From Maniola hyperantus (taxonomy: Eukaryota > Arthropoda > Insecta > Lepidoptera > Nymphalidae), in NCBI RefSeq assembly GCF_902806685.2, contig NC_048538.1:1612001-1676000 (forward strand): a stretch of 64,000 nucleotides of DNA. The letters are read 5' to 3'. Made by a program: the position numbers and the translations under genes. Of the stretch, positions 11,238-22,830 are shown one piece after another. Each line of letters starts with the position of its first letter. Within the stretch, counting starts at the first letter, position 1. Below the pieces are notes generated by a model. That model searched no databases. It saw only the letters and a program-made list of their open reading frames with translations, and was not told the origin of the DNA.

Positions 11238-11375
11238 CAATTGTGGATTGTTAGGTTTACATCTCCTGAGGATACTCCGGCGTTCGGGGCGAAACGTGCG
11301 TCGAGTGGTGCACGGTGCATCATACAGATTGGATCTGGTTCAGCGGATTATAGGTTATTAAGCTTTTGGTTCATT
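11238..11375 (+). repeat. Interspersed repeat with 'GGGGCGAAACGTGCGTCGAG' core, short copy
   Basis: Contains 'GGTTTACATCTCCTGAGGAT', 'GGGGCGAAACGTGCGTCGAG', 'GCATCATACAGATT' and 'ATTAAGCTTTTGGTTCAT' in that order, as at 30538-30765. That copy has about 90 bp more in the middle. Class unknown. Confidence 0.65.
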
Positions 11376-11780
11376 CTTAAGCACATAATGTTTCTAAACT
11401 GTATATTTGCTAAAGCGTGATAATTTTGTCTACAGCATACTGATGTAAGTAGGCAAAAACTATGGAGTTCTCTCAATGGGTACCCATTAATGAAATATGG
11501 GGGTAGAAGTGTTTGATTGACAGCCCCCTTCCTTTGGGGTGGCGATCGTAGGTATTTAATTAAAGGAACTCATACATATTCATTGAAAATATTATGCGGG
11601 CTGTTTACAGCATCATTAGGTACTTATTATAACCACAATTACAAAGAATTATTTTACGGGTAGGTATACCAACTTATTGTTTTTAAAATAATGTACCTAT
11701 TGTACTTAATAATAAAATTGACTTCAAGAATCACCTCCGTTTCTTACTTGTATCTAATTACTTATGTCTGGTAGCGATAA

Positions 11781-12206
11781 AAAACCGGCCAAGTGCGAGT
11801 CAGGCTCGCGCAATGAGGGTTCCGTACTACAGTCGTATTTTTTCGACATTTTGCAGGATAATTCAAAAACTATGATACATAAAAATAAATAAAAATCTGT
11901 TTTCGAATGCACAAGTGAAGACCTTTCATATGATACCCCACTTGATATAGTTATCTTACTTAAAAAATTGAATTAGTTCATGACCACAATTTAATTTTTT
12001 TTGTGTGATCTAAACCCTAAATTCACGGTTTTCAGATTTTTTCCCAAATATCAGCTATAACATCTACCTACCGTCCAAATTTCATGATTCTAGGTCAACG
12101 GGAAGTACCCTGTAGGTTTCTTGACAGACAGACATACAGACAGATAGACAACAAAGTGATCCTATAAGGGTTCCGTTTTTCCTTTTGAGGTACGGAACCC
12201 TAAAAA
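11781..12206 (+). repeat. GGTTCCGT-family interspersed repeat, near full length
   Basis: Head AAAACCGGCCAAGTGCGAGTC, then GAGGGTTCCGTACTACAG, 'CATATGATACCCCACTTGAT', 'TCTAGGTCAACGGGAAGTAC', GACAGACAGACA, and end 'GAGGTACGGAACCCTAAAAA'. The internal GGGTTCCGT and ACGGAACCC pair near the ends. Other copies lie at 18791, 27041, 34995, 41438, 42416 and 61533. Class not established here; it is non-coding. Confidence 0.75.
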
Positions 12207-12615
12207 AGATTGATGTTATTATTTAGGTGATTAAAGTACCTAATTATTTAATTGTTTATTATAACGTAGTTAGGTGTACGTATGTAATTACCGAAAGTCT
12301 TTTGTTTTATCAAGTCTTTGTTTGTCAGGTTATTAACTTGACTAATAAAAATTTCCAACTCAGCCTATTTCCGGCAATATTTCAAGAAAATGGACCAAAA
12401 ATAACGTCTTTTACATAATTTCTAAATTTAACGTTACCTACTTAAAAAGAAAAAAAAAATTTCTCTTATTTGTAATTCCTATGTAATGAAGTAAAAGTTT
12501 AGGATCGTGTAAATGTCACATTGATAGATCTATATCGTTCACGGTAATAAAGAGACCATGGATCTTCAAAAAAATTAGGACATTTCTTTTATAATTTGGT
12601 ACCTGACATGTATTG

Positions 12616-12785
12616 TAGGGTTCCGCATCCTAAGGGTACCAACGAGACCCTATTACTAAGCTTCCACTGTCTGTTCATCCTTCCGTCCGTCTATCAAATC
12701 GTAATAGGTAGAGAGTTGAAATTTCACAGAATGTTTATGTCTATTGCTGCTATAACAACAAATAATAAAAATATATTTATGTAGC
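12616..12785 (-). repeat. Partial GGTTCCGT-family repeat, minus strand
   Basis: Reads 'TAGGGTTCCGCATCCTAAGGG' then 'CATCCTTCCGTCCGTCTATC' and 'GAAATTTCACAGAATGT', as in the divergent subfamily at 3029 and 31556. Truncated at its other end. Confidence 0.5.
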
Positions 12786-12872
12786 ACAAACTTTATACCT
12801 TTTTATACCTTTCCTTTGTATATTTCACCTTATACTTACCTTTATAACTTTGAAGTTATAAAGGTATAAGGC

Positions 12873-13322
12873 CAAGTCTTCGAACAGTGCGTGTTGCCAG
12901 TGATGACTGGTGACATATGGATCCGAGACATGGTCGCTAACTGTGGGCCTCATAAGAAAGCTCAGATTCACTCAGCAGGCGATGGAGAGAGCTATGCTTG
13001 GAGTTTCTCTACGTGATCAAATCAGGAATGAGGAGATTCGTAGAAGAACTAGAGTAACCGACATAGCTCAACGGGTTACGCCGCTGAAGTGGAAATGGGC
13101 AGGGCACATATTAAACCGATAGACATTGGGGTCTCAAGATGCTGGAATGGCGACCTCACACCAGAAGACGCAGCGAGAAGACCCCCCACTAGATGGACGG
13201 ACGACCTCAGACGAGTCGCAGGGAGTCGCTGGATTCAGGCGGCGCCAGACTGTGGCGTGTGGAAGTCCCTACAAGAGACCTATTTCCAGCAGTGGGTGTC
13301 TATCGGTTGATGATGATGATGA
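12873..13322 (+). mobile_element. RTE-type LINE 3' fragment, longest plus-strand copy
   Basis: The plus-strand frame encodes 'VLPVMTYGSETWSLT', the end of the RTE reverse transcriptase, then 'MERAMLGVSLRDQIRNEEI', 'VTDIAQRVTPLKWKWAGH' and, after a frameshift near 13115, 'RWTDDLRRVAGSRW'. It finishes 'TCGGTTGATGATGATGATGA'. The RT catalytic core and endonuclease are absent, so it is a 5'-truncated, frameshifted dead copy. Confidence 0.85.
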
Positions 13323-14368
13323 ACTTTATACGGTCTGTCTCATATTTTCCTCACAAATAGACACCCTATTCTCGAAAGACAAGCATAGGGTGTTATTATT
13401 CAAAATGGCCGTAATACTTGTATGAAATTAGTCACCCGTCAATCTTGCTGACTTGGCACTATTTCTGGAGGCCATAAATAATATCCTCGCGCCGTAAAAT
13501 GCTCCCGTTTGTTATGTTAAAATTAACATGTTAAAATTACGATGTTAAAAGGTAATTACACGTAAACCTTTGTTAAGGCGTGTTAAAGATTAGGGAAGCT
13601 TTTTTGAGCAACAAAAGTTACTTGACTCCCTATTTTAAACTGTGATTAATTAGAATGTAATAACTGTCAAAGGAATAGATTTAGGCACATTTAGGATTAG
13701 CTTAATTGCGATAGATTAGAATATATTTTGGATATTCATAAACAAAACCTGTTGCGCTTTGGATTAAGAAATTAATGCGTTCTCTTTTACTCTTTGGTGA
13801 GCCACTTTAAGTAATCTGTCGTGCAGGAATGAAGGAAATAAATGAAATTTATTAATCTTTTACATTTACCTATTCCTTTTAAAGTTTTACGATTTTTAAC
13901 CTAGATCCTAGATTATTTTTATCCTAGTTTATAATAAAGTAATTAAAAAATTGGAGTCAAAAACCCAATTGCCATTTCAACTTGTCGCCTACTAGGTATA
14001 CCTACTTTTACTTTTCGATCCAAAAGCTTTCCAAAAAGCAATTACTTAAACCAAACAATTCCCATCATTAAATTTGGGTGTTCCCATCAAAGTTCCATTG
14101 TTTTCCCAAATTTATTGACAGATACTATAATACTCCATCCACACCCTAATGACAATATTAGCGATAAAACTCTTCATAGAAAAATCACCCTTATTTTAAT
14201 GAGGATACCATCCATTTCGCATTAAAACATGTTAATTATAACCTTGGAAAAGAAACAAAACGTTTGTTATAGTATACAAAGAAAATTATGCATTATTTAA
14301 ATGAAAGTAAGATTTAAATTTGAATAAAGCGAGTAAGCTACCCTCTATAAAAATTTATGCCTATCATT
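13323..14368. other. Intron-like AT-rich sequence, no gene seen
   Basis: AT-rich with no structured repeat or splice-flanked coding stretch recognised. It includes a TTAAAATTAACATGTTAAAATTACGATGTTAAAA motif cluster at about 13515-13550 that looks like local slippage. Confidence 0.5.
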
Positions 14369-14753
14369 TTTAGGGTTCCGTAGTTAACAAGGAACCCTTA
14401 TAGTTTCGCCATATCCGTCCGTCTGGCCGTCCGTCTGTCCGTCCGTCCGTCCGACCTCGGTTAATCTCAGAGACTATTAGTGCTAGAAATCTGTAATTTG
14501 GCATGGGTATAAATATTAATCATGCCGACAAAGTGGTGAAATAAAATTGTGATAAATATTTTTTTTAGGGTAGCTCCCCTACATGTAAAGTGGGGATGAA
14601 TTTTTTTTTCAAAGCAGTAGTATAACATAATCAATTTTAAAGGAAAACTATCGTGGCTCAGTAGGGTTCACAGGTTAAGGAGTTATATCTGTTTTTCGAG
14701 GTTAATTGTGACTACGGAACTTGCCACACCCGCGACGCACTTGGCCGGTTTTA
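14369..14753 (-). repeat. GGTTCCGT-family repeat, divergent subfamily, minus strand
   Basis: Starts 'TAGGGTTCCGTAGTTAACAAGGAACCC', then a CCGTCCGTCTG cluster, and ends 'GCGACGCACTTGGCCGGTTTT', the reverse complement of the family head. The central part differs from the common subfamily. Confidence 0.65.
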
Positions 14754-15238
14754 TTATATTATGTGAATTTTTACACGTGCTTTATCCAAATATCTATGTG
14801 AATTTCGCATAGGTGTATCATAAATCTTAATAATCGTTTTTATGTTATCCTTAATTACGAAACTAATTAAATTGGAATTGCTTCCTATTGTTATCTTATT
14901 GATATTTTGCGTGTACCGGAAATAGTTAACCTAACAGCATAAGGTCAGTTAAATGATCACAAATTCAATAGCTGTTATAATTTGTTAGGGTCTAAGTACC
15001 TATTTAGATTTTAGATCACGAATCACATTGAAGTACCTAAGTCATTTATTTTTATGAAAAAAGTTTTCAACAAAAACTAAAGTTCCTATAACCGATATCC
15101 ACTCTGTACTCAGACCTTTTCTAGGTCTAAAGTTTTAGCTCACTCCTCGTCAGTGGAAGTATCCTATACCCTCTTCCCCTCCCTGAAATCCCAGGGTATA
15201 AGAAAAATAATATGCAACAATTTTATTTAGTTGTTAGT

Positions 15239-15331
15239 AGGTACTTGATGATGCCTGCGAAATGCGACATGCGTGACTTTTAGTTTCCTAAAAATCCCGT
15301 GAAAAGTCTTTGATTTTCCGGGATTAAAAGG
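15239..15331 (+). mobile_element. Fragment of the 'CGCGACTTCGTCCGCG' repeat, decayed
   Basis: Starts 'ACTTGATGATGCCTGCG', then 'AAAAATCCCGTGAAAAGTC' and 'TTGATTTTCCGGGATTAAAAG'. It lies directly upstream of an RTE tail. Confidence 0.5.
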
Positions 15332-15352
15332 GGGAAGCTTTGGAAGCCAACG

Positions 15353-15523
15353 AGATGGACATTTGGATTTTGGACAGACGACATCAGACGAGTCGCAGGG
15401 AGTCGCTGGATTCAGGCGGCGTGGCTAAAGACCGTGGTGTATAGAAGTCCCTATAGGAGACCCAAGAGACCCTATAATGTTCAGCAGTGGATATCTATCA
15501 GTTGATAATGATGATGATGATTG
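15353..15523 (+). mobile_element. RTE-type LINE 3' fragment, short
   Basis: Encodes 'TDDIRRVAGSRWIQAAW' and ends with 'ATCAGTTGATAATGATGATGATGATT'-type tail. Only the last ~170 bp of the family is present. Confidence 0.75.
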
Positions 15524-15535
15524 GGCATAAGTTTT

Positions 15536-15815
15536 ATCACCTGGTAGTAAGTGATGATGCAGTCTAAGATGGAAGCGGGCTAACCTGGAAGGGATATGGC
15601 AGTTTTTATTAAACCTACACCGCTTTGGTTTCTACAGGGCATCGTACCGGAACGCTAAATCACTTGGCGGCACGATTTTGCCGGTAAGGTGGTAACTAGC
15701 CACGGCCAAAGCCTCCCACCAGGCCGGACCAAAAATTTAGAAATTATAAAAACCGCCGGGAATCCGGGACCTCCCACTAATAAGACAACATCGCTTACCA
15801 CTGCACCAGGGAGGT
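15536..15815 (-). mobile_element. tRNA-derived SINE, first family, minus strand
   Basis: Reverse complement of the complete copy at 47131-47482. It contains 'GGTGGTAACTAGCCACGGCC', 'GTTTCTACAGGGCATCGTACC' and, at the right end, the tRNA-like head with 'CACTGCACCAGGGAGG' (box A region) and 'GGAATCCGGGACCTCCCACTA' (degenerate box B). The poly-A tail is missing or eroded on the left. Confidence 0.75.
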
Positions 15816-16144
15816 CATCAAATAGTGTAAAAACGTATCGATTCCACTTTTAAAGTAGGGCATTCTGTACCCATGTGCGAACCCCATGCCATTAGCTAAA
15901 CAATGGCGGCGGGACAACGCCATGTGTGTCACGGAGAAAAAAAATTAAAAATAGATTTGCCGAGTGACCCGACCGCCTCCACATGGTGCAGCATCAATCT
16001 TGAGGGCTTTACGACACGTGAATAAATATCTTAAGTATTATTTCTTGCTTTATGCCTTATGGTGTGAGATCCTTGGCGGTTTTTCGAACACTAAAACTGA
16101 AAAGGGTCGTGTAAATAGGCTTGGTTTCAAGAAATCCCGGTCAG

Positions 16145-16202
16145 TGGCGAAGTGATCCTATATGGGTTCCTTCTTTTCCTTTTGAGGCACGGAACCCTAA
16201 TA
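16145..16202 (+). repeat. 3' end fragment of GGTTCCGT-family repeat
   Basis: 'AAGTGATCCTATATGGGTTCC' followed by 'CTTTTGAGGCACGGAACCCTAA'. Only the last ~55 bp remains. Confidence 0.6.
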
Positions 16203-16837
16203 ATAGCGCATGAAATCTCAGAGTAACTCAGAGTGAGGTGTACCTAGGACCTAGGTATAAAAAAATTAGATTCGATTTAACTCTGAAGGTTTTAATAAAA
16301 TTCGGCTTTTGGCAAATAAAGTGTATTAAATACAAATGAGAAAGTAGAAACTCTCTATTAATCATTTATTTGATTTGACTTGATTTGATTTAGTGTATAA
16401 CGATGGGGATGGCATATAAAACCCCTTAAAATAAATTAAATTTAAAAAGACGGCAATTTAATGGAATACCTAAAATACTTTCATTGGAAAAAAATATCTT
16501 TTATAAACAGATATTTTTAAACTTTTACCGTGAATTAATGAATTAGTTAAAACAGTATGACAATAATTATTATGAAATTGTATGAATGAACAATTAGATA
16601 ATAGGAAAAGTCGTGTGCGCGTGCCACGCGTGTGTTTAATAGGAATAGTTTATTTACAATGAAGTGACCTCATAGGCGCCTTTATTTTTTGATTGTCTCC
16701 AGTTTAATGGCATACGTGGTCACGGCGTATGGCACGTGACCAATTTGAAGTTTTTTTTTAATTCATAGGCAAACGCTTGACCATAATCACACCTGATGGA
16801 ATCGCCCGTTTTTGAGTGAAATTAAGACTTAATTTAG

Positions 16838-17165
16838 GGTCTCCTCTCAGAATGAGAAGGATTTGGTCATAGTCTACCACGCTGGTGACAAGTGCGGATT
16901 GGACTTCACACGTCTTTGAGAACATTACGGAAAATTCTCAGACAAGTAGGTTGCTTCTTGATGGTTTCAATGCACATACCTAGCTTTGAAAAGTTAGATG
17001 TGGGCGTCCGGAATCGAACCCTGGACCACCCAACTGGAGGGCCGATGGCGATGGCGATATACCCAGTGAGAGGAGGACGGGGTCAGTAGTGAGTCACTAC
17101 TGACCTCTCTCAGTGTAAGAAGAGTTTGACCATAGTCTACCACGCTGGCTAATGGAGATGATGAT
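16838..17165 (-). mobile_element. tRNA-derived SINE, second family: two adjacent minus-strand pieces
   Basis: 16838-17045 contains 'CCTCTCAGAATGAGAAGGAT', 'CATAGTCTACCACGCTGG' and 'GGAATCGAACCC', the reverse complement of box B. 17065-17165 repeats the 'GACCATAGTCTACCACGCTGG' module and ends next to GATGATGATG-like sequence. Both match the complete plus-strand copy at 62053-62369. The pieces suggest a local duplication or two insertions. Confidence 0.65.
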
Positions 17166-18260
17166 GCATAATATTTTACAACCACCCCGACATAACACAG
17201 CCTAATAATTAATGGGAATACCTGAACATAATATTTACGTTAATGATTATTGTAATGCCCAAGATACAATAACAATCGAAACCGAAGCAGCATCGATTTA
17301 TAACTTAACTGTCACGCCGTAACGCATTATCGGCCGTTATGACGATTTGATATGTTACCCCTAACGTACTAATAGGGTTACCATGAGGCACTTATACAGG
17401 ACGACCGTCCTGCCGAAAAAAACTAAAACGTTAAAAAACATAATACGACAATTTAGATTTGAAAATGGCACCATACAGTTGCCATTTTGATATTTTCCAA
17501 TTTTACAGCCCCCATACTTCTGGTGACTGGTTACAGAAAATACAATACGCGTCAGAAAGTAATGTACAATTTGTAAAGCATTATTGTCTCTGTCGTTGAG
17601 ACCAACAAAACGTCACATAGGTATGAGTGCAGAAACAACGCTCTAAAAACCCGAAATGTCATACTAAAGGCCGATGTACATTACTTACTGCTACTTTGCA
17701 AGTCGTCCCGAGTCACAACCTCGTTTGCGCAGGAGATGTAATGTAATAGTGAGATTTATAGTGCGCACTTTGACTTTGCTCAGACAGATTTATGTGAGAG
17801 ATATAGCTCTGTCTCATTTTAACTCTGTCTTAAGTCTAAGCTAAGTCAGAGTGCGCTCTATAAAACTCACTCTAACAATCGCTTGCTTAGATACAAGAAT
17901 ACATATCTAAGTATTGGAATTATAATATGTATCAGAATTCAAAACATGATCAAAACTAAATAAAGACATGTCCGCTAAAATTAAAAGAGACGGTAATACT
18001 ACAAACAGTCCATAGACAGCTTCTATTTTCAAATAACGAACGCCAAAACCGTTGTGTCATAAATGTTCTTAATTTGAAAACCCGAAACAAAGAAAGGGCA
18101 GAGAACTTTTAAATCATTGTAAGTAAGTATGTATGGCGAGGTGACTTTGATGGCGCGTAGAAAAAAAACCAATGACACATTTATTAGGACCGTCACTTGC
18201 ATTTGACAGCTCATAAGTTTAAAACTTTAATTCGTGATAACTCTAATGCATGTGTGGATG
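17166..18260. other. Intron-like sequence, no gene seen
   Basis: Mixed composition. No splice-flanked coding segment was seen. The interval 17690-17880 has several 'ACTTTGACTTTGCTCAGACAG' and 'CTCTGTCTTAAGTCTAAGC'-like pieces that also occur at about 50510-50560, so it may include an unclassified repeat. Confidence 0.4.
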
Positions 18261-18404
18261 CAGTGGCGTGCAGGTCATAGAAGCATAAACGCACTGCTTA
18301 CCCTCATTGTAAGAAATCAATGCTTACTATTTCATTATAACCTGCCGTAAAACAAGTTCATACCTAAATGCATACCCTGGCTTGAACTCCTGTGCACGGC
18401 ACTG
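18261..18404 (-). mobile_element. hAT-like MITE, 144 bp, with perfect 8-bp target duplication
   Basis: Starts CAGTGGCGTGCA and ends TGCACGGCACTG. TGTGGATG flanks both sides (18253-18260 and 18405-18412). Internal order ('GCATAAACGCACTGCTTACC') is the reverse of the 8783 copy, so the two are opposite-orientation copies of one family. Confidence 0.85.
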
Positions 18405-18790
18405 TGTGGATGGTATGAACGGGTTGACTACCGGATTTAAGCTTTCTCGTCCCGTAATTGACCTTTAAATAGGACGTTTTAGACAAAGAAAATGGTTTGA
18501 AAAGAGGTCCATTATCGTAATAAGTAAATACTTACTTACATAAGTATCTCTGGAGTAAAGTTACGTAATAAAATTACTTAAAGGATAATGGAGGATTTAT
18601 GATTTACTTCCCTGTCCATGGCTTTTTATAAGGGTTGGTTAAGGTGTTTTAAGGTCATGACAAAGGTATTATAAAGCTTCAGATAAGTTGGTAAAGCTAA
18701 AAAGTGAAAACAAATTCATACGCTTGAGTGTTTGATATACATAGATACCTAGGTATGTATTACACACTAGGTATTGAAGTCGGTTTTTAT

Positions 18791-19217
18791 TTTTAGGGTT
18801 CCGTACCTCAAAAGGAAAAACGGAACCCTTATAGGATCACTTTGTTGTCTGTCTGTCTGTCTGTCAAGAAACCTACAGGGTACTTCCCGTTGACCTAGAA
18901 TCATGAAATTTGGCAGGAAGGTAGAACTTATAGCTGACATTTGGGTAAAAATCTGAAAACCGTGAATTTAGGGTTAGATCACACAAAAAAAATTAAATTG
19001 TGGTCATGAACTAATAGTATTTTCAACTTTCGAAGTGAGTGACTATATCAAGTGGGGTATCATATGAAAGGTATTCACCTGTACATTCTAAAACAGATTT
19101 TTATTTATTTTTATGCATCATGGTTTTTGAATTATCGTGCAAAATGTCGAAAAAATACGACTGTATAGTACGGAACCCTCATTGCGCGAGCCTGACTCGC
19201 ACTTGGCCGGCTTTTTT
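18791..19217 (-). repeat. GGTTCCGT-family repeat, near full length, minus strand
   Basis: Starts TTTTAGGGTTCCGTACCTC, includes GTCTGTCTGTCTGTC, 'TACTTCCCGTTGACCTAGAA' and 'AAGTGGGGTATCATATGAAA', and ends 'CTGACTCGCACTTGGCCGG'. The frame at 19039-19242 lies wholly within it. Confidence 0.75.
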
Positions 19218-19486
19218 TGTAAAAAAAATTAACAATATATAACTGTAGTTTTGTTAATGTCAATATACTTTGTTTCGTTCTAAAAGGTGGTAAAACAGTT
19301 TAACAAAGCAATTTTATCATTATAATTATAAACATCGAAACGTATTACGAACATCCGGCAACGCGCTGGAAGTAAGCACAGCATATTAATTCATCAACAC
19401 CCGCGCATAGACAATTAGAGCATTCCGGAGTCAAACAACAATCTATCCCCATAAATATTTCGACGAAAATATCCACATAACTGATC

Positions 19487-19880
19487 GCTAACTATGGGCC
19501 TCATAAGAAAGGTCAGAGTCACTCAGCGGGCGATAGAGAAAAGCTTGGAGTTTCTCTACGTGATCAAATCAGAAACGAGGAGATCCGTAGGAGAACTAGA
19601 GTAACCGCCATAGCTCAACGGGTTGAGAAGCTGAAGTGGCAATGGGCAGGGCACATAGTTCGTACAACTGATAGACGTTGGGGTCCCAAGGTGCTGGAAT
19701 GGCGACCTCGCACCGGAAGACGCAGCGTTGGAAGACCACCCACTAGGTGGACGGACGACATCAGACGAGTCGCAGGGAGCCGCTGGATTCAGGCGGCGGC
19801 GCAAGACCGTGGCGTGTGGAAGTCCCTACAAGAGACCTATGTCCAGCAGTGGACGTCTATTGGTTGATGGTGATGATGAT
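19487..19880 (+). mobile_element. RTE-type LINE 3' fragment
   Basis: Encodes in shifting frames 'SLTMGLIRKVRVTQRAIE', 'NEEIRRRTRVTAIAQRV' and 'RWTDDIRRVAGSRWIQA', ending 'TATTGGTTGATGGTGATGATGAT'. Frames 19556-19804(-) and 19728-19919(+) are shadows within it. A small deletion removed part of the MERAMLG motif. Confidence 0.8.
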
Positions 19881-20371
19881 CCACATAAATTAATATCTTT
19901 CGAATATTTTACACTATAGAACGTCAGCTGTTTACGATTCGACAGATGTGCATTTTCGACAATAATTCGTTTTCTATAATGTTATTTTGGTAAGGGACAC
20001 TTTTGAATAGTAAATAGAATTGGCAGAGCATTGGCATTTGGCAGATATCCTGCTGCGTGTTTCATGTTAGTAAATTGTATCACACTTAGTAATAGGTAGG
20101 TATGTACTCGTATTAAATGCAAAAGTTTATGTGTTTGTTACTATTTCACGCAAAAACTTCTGGACGGATTTGGCTGAAATTTGGAATGGAGATAGATTAT
20201 ACCATGGATTAACACATAGGGCGTTTGTGCACTCATCTGTGATTTTACGGATCCGTGAAAAAAATACGAATCGAATGTACCTACGTATTTAGTATTTGTA
20301 TGACGACTAAAAGTCAAAGTCAAATTATTTATACAAAATAGGTAATTTATAACTCTTTTTTTAAGATATAG

Positions 20372-20465
20372 TGGTGATAATTATTACGCAAACTTAAAAC
20401 TAAAGCTACGAGGGTTCCAAACGCGCCCAGGTCTGAGAAGAGCCCACAACAAACTCAGCAACAGA
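20372..20465 (-). mobile_element. Non-LTR retrotransposon 3' end, truncated, minus strand
   Basis: Shares 'AAAACTAAAGCTACGAGGGT', 'TCCAAACGCGCCCAGGTCTG' and 'AGAAGAGCCCACAACAAACT' with the 37030-37495 copy. Only the 3' untranslated end is present. Confidence 0.65.
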
Positions 20466-20646
20466 CTACTTCGAAGAATCACGGATACGAACCGAATACG
20501 GATGAGTGCACAAACACCCACAGGCTACTTTTTATCCCGTTAACGTAACATACATCCCCGCTGGCATCATCCAGTATTTTTTTTATTAAAAAAAACGTGC
20601 CGAATTGAGAACCACCTCCTTTTTGGAAGTCGGTTAAAAATAGCGT

Positions 20647-20767
20647 CAAAACGAGCAGGCGGATCACCTGATGTTAAGTAATGAACATAATATAATATTA
20701 TGTGCAGCAGCAGAGGAGCCGCCGATGCATTGCCGGCCTTTCAGGAATTTGTTGAACCACCCCATGT
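20647..20767 (-). repeat. 'AAGGCCGGCAACGCAT' interspersed repeat, minus strand
   Basis: Contains 'GAGCAGGCGGATCACCTGAT', 'GCAGAGGAGCCGCCGATGCA' and 'TTGCCGGCCTTTCAGGAATT', the reverse complement of copies at 35855 and 40258. Probably the 3' end of a retroelement; class not determined. Confidence 0.6.
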
Positions 20768-21287
20768 TGTATATGTAGGTACTTATAAAAGTGCTAAACT
20801 CAAAAGTACCGAACGGGTTTATCTAAAGTTTTCAGCAATAGATAAAGAAGTACATTAAAATTATTATTATCTAATCATAACTTATTTATTGATAAACTCT
20901 ATGTCGATTCGGTTCAGAAATAGTTCGAAGAGCAAAAAATGCAAGTAAATGCCTGTATTTGTTTGACAATAGCAAAGGTCTCGGCGGTAACACGGAATGC
21001 GGCCCGTATGACGAACGCCGTGCGTTGGGAAAAAATGTGGACCACTCATTATTGTGACTTTATTTGATACTGTGTTGCGTGATTTATGAAAACTGTGAAG
21101 GTCTACACTCGGGTTGATTCATCAGAATTATCATAGGTTTATAAGACAGTTTACGTAGTCGAGATTCCACGGATACGTACAAAGTGATTTGCCTCCTCAT
21201 TTCTAATCCGGACTGCTAAGATTTGGAACACCCTTCCAGCATCAGTTTTCCCCTCCAATCATAATCGATCTAACGGATGGGCCTTTA
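20768..21287. other. Intron-like sequence, no gene seen
   Basis: No coding segment or recognised repeat. Confidence 0.4.
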
Positions 21288-21455
21288 AGAATCTCGTGGG
21301 AACTCTTTGATTTTTCGGGATAAAAAGTAGCCTATGTCCATCCCCGGGATGTAAGCTAACGCTGTACCAAAAATTGAAATCGGTTAAACGGATGGGCCGT
21401 GAAAAGCTAGCAGACAAACAGACACACTTTTGCATTTATAATATTAGTATGGATC
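21288..21455 (+). mobile_element. Fragment of the 'CGCGACTTCGTCCGCG' repeat, 5'-truncated
   Basis: 'AATCTCGTGGGAACTCTTTG', 'GGGATAAAAAGTAGCCTATG', 'AAAAGCTAGCAGACAAACAGACACAC' and 'GCATTTATAATATTAGTATGG', as at 39895 and 56494. Confidence 0.65.
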
Positions 21456-21657
21456 TAAACCACTGACATCAAAGCGCGCGCATCCCTCCTGTTCACTCCC
21501 GCGACGCGACGCTGTAACTGACATAATTCAATTGACGGAGGTCACCGTACAGACGACGCCCGCTTACAAATAATTTGGACCTTTGTTGGACCACCCCGGC
21601 TTAAATAAATACCCCTAATTGGACCTCAGATTAAGTAGCGATAAAATTCTACGCTTA

Positions 21658-22082
21658 AGGCAGTGGTCCGACCGCCGACGATGAACGAGAAACGAGTAGA
21701 ACTAGAAACTATTAACGAGTTGGCGATCAGCGGGAAGCGAGTGTATAGTTTCGATAGTTTTGTCGCCAGGCTGTAAGCGAGTGTGCAAGTGTGACGAGCG
21801 ATTACTCGCGCCATTCGTCAGCGGTCGTTCAGTGATGAGTCTTGTTCAAACCTGCGCGCGCGTTACACGTGTTCAAGCGAGCGAGCATCGCTGAACGAAT
21901 ATCGCTGAGCGCTGACAAAACTAGTAAAGCGAGTCGTCGCCGGCAGTGTGAACAGTCAGAGAGCAACTTTTGATATATGCATCTGTTTCGTTTACACGGA
22001 ATGTACCTACATTTATTGTGCGTTTCTTGAGAGAGAAAATCGCCGATAGTTAGTCGTTTCGCCGGTGGTCGGACCACTGCCT
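21658..22082. mobile_element. TA-flanked TIR element (MITE), 425 bp, GC-rich interior
   Basis: The left end AGGCAGTGGTCCGACCGCCG pairs with the right end 'CGCCGGTGGTCGGACCACTG' plus CCT. TA lies on each side (21656-21657 and 22083-22084), which is consistent with Tc1/mariner-type insertion. The interior is unusually CpG-rich for the window and contains several CGAGCGA-like and sub-palindromic blocks. Minus-strand frames 21626-21814 and 21829-22077 lie inside it and are not gene-like. Confidence 0.7.
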
Positions 22083-22644
22083 TATGCGCCTCTTTGTTGA
22101 CATACGCGATATCATTTTGTATCTAACGAATTTGACATGTCAAATGGCTTATTTGGAGCCACTTTGGAGCTTATGTTGAAGTTATGACAGGTTGAAATTA
22201 TGAAGTCATATTATTCAAATCATATTTCACTTAACTTTTTTTATTGGTTCAAAGGTTCCGTACCACAAAAGATAAGAAGGATCACTTCTTTCTAGCAAAC
22301 TGAAAAACTAAACTAAACACAACTAGAGAGGGGGAGACAGCTGAAACGAGTCCAGCTAGTCGAGCTAACGTCAAATAAACACGTGGGTAAAGCAGGGTGT
22401 GAGACATGTATACGTAGCATCTCGTGCGTAGTTCGCAACATTTTGATGGGAAAAAATTCCAAAGACGAGACGTATATGGAACGTTATGTAACTGTTTATG
22501 TTAAAATTGCAGTAATCAGCATGGGAGCGCCATTGTTCGTCCGCCTTACATCGATGTTACACGGCTAAATTATGTGAAAGCCTTTCCTTACAATGCATGA
22601 AATGAGCAATTACAATTAAGATGATTAGGCTTTTAGTTTATTTG

Positions 22645-22830
22645 ATTTTTAGGGTTCCGTGAACGGACAGCAGAGGCTCAGTAATAGTTTGCAACCTTTG
22701 GGTGGGTAGATCGATGAGGAAGGAAGGCAGACGATCGTGTGTGGTGGCGCGCTCTTGGGAAGGCCTATGACCAGCAGTGGACGCAAACAGGCTGACTGAT
22801 TGATTGGGTACGGAACTCTAAAAATGTACC
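22645..22830 (+). mobile_element. RTE-like fragment (22690-22800) flanked by GGTTCCGT-repeat ends
   Basis: 'TTAGGGTTCCGTGAACGGACAG' at the left and 'GGGTACGGAACTCTAAAAAT' at the right are repeat ends. Between them are 'GTGGTGGCGCGCTCTTGGG' and 'AAGGCCTATGACCAGCAGTGG', which match the RTE tail on the plus strand (compare the minus-strand copy at 60043). It looks like a nested insertion. Confidence 0.5.
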
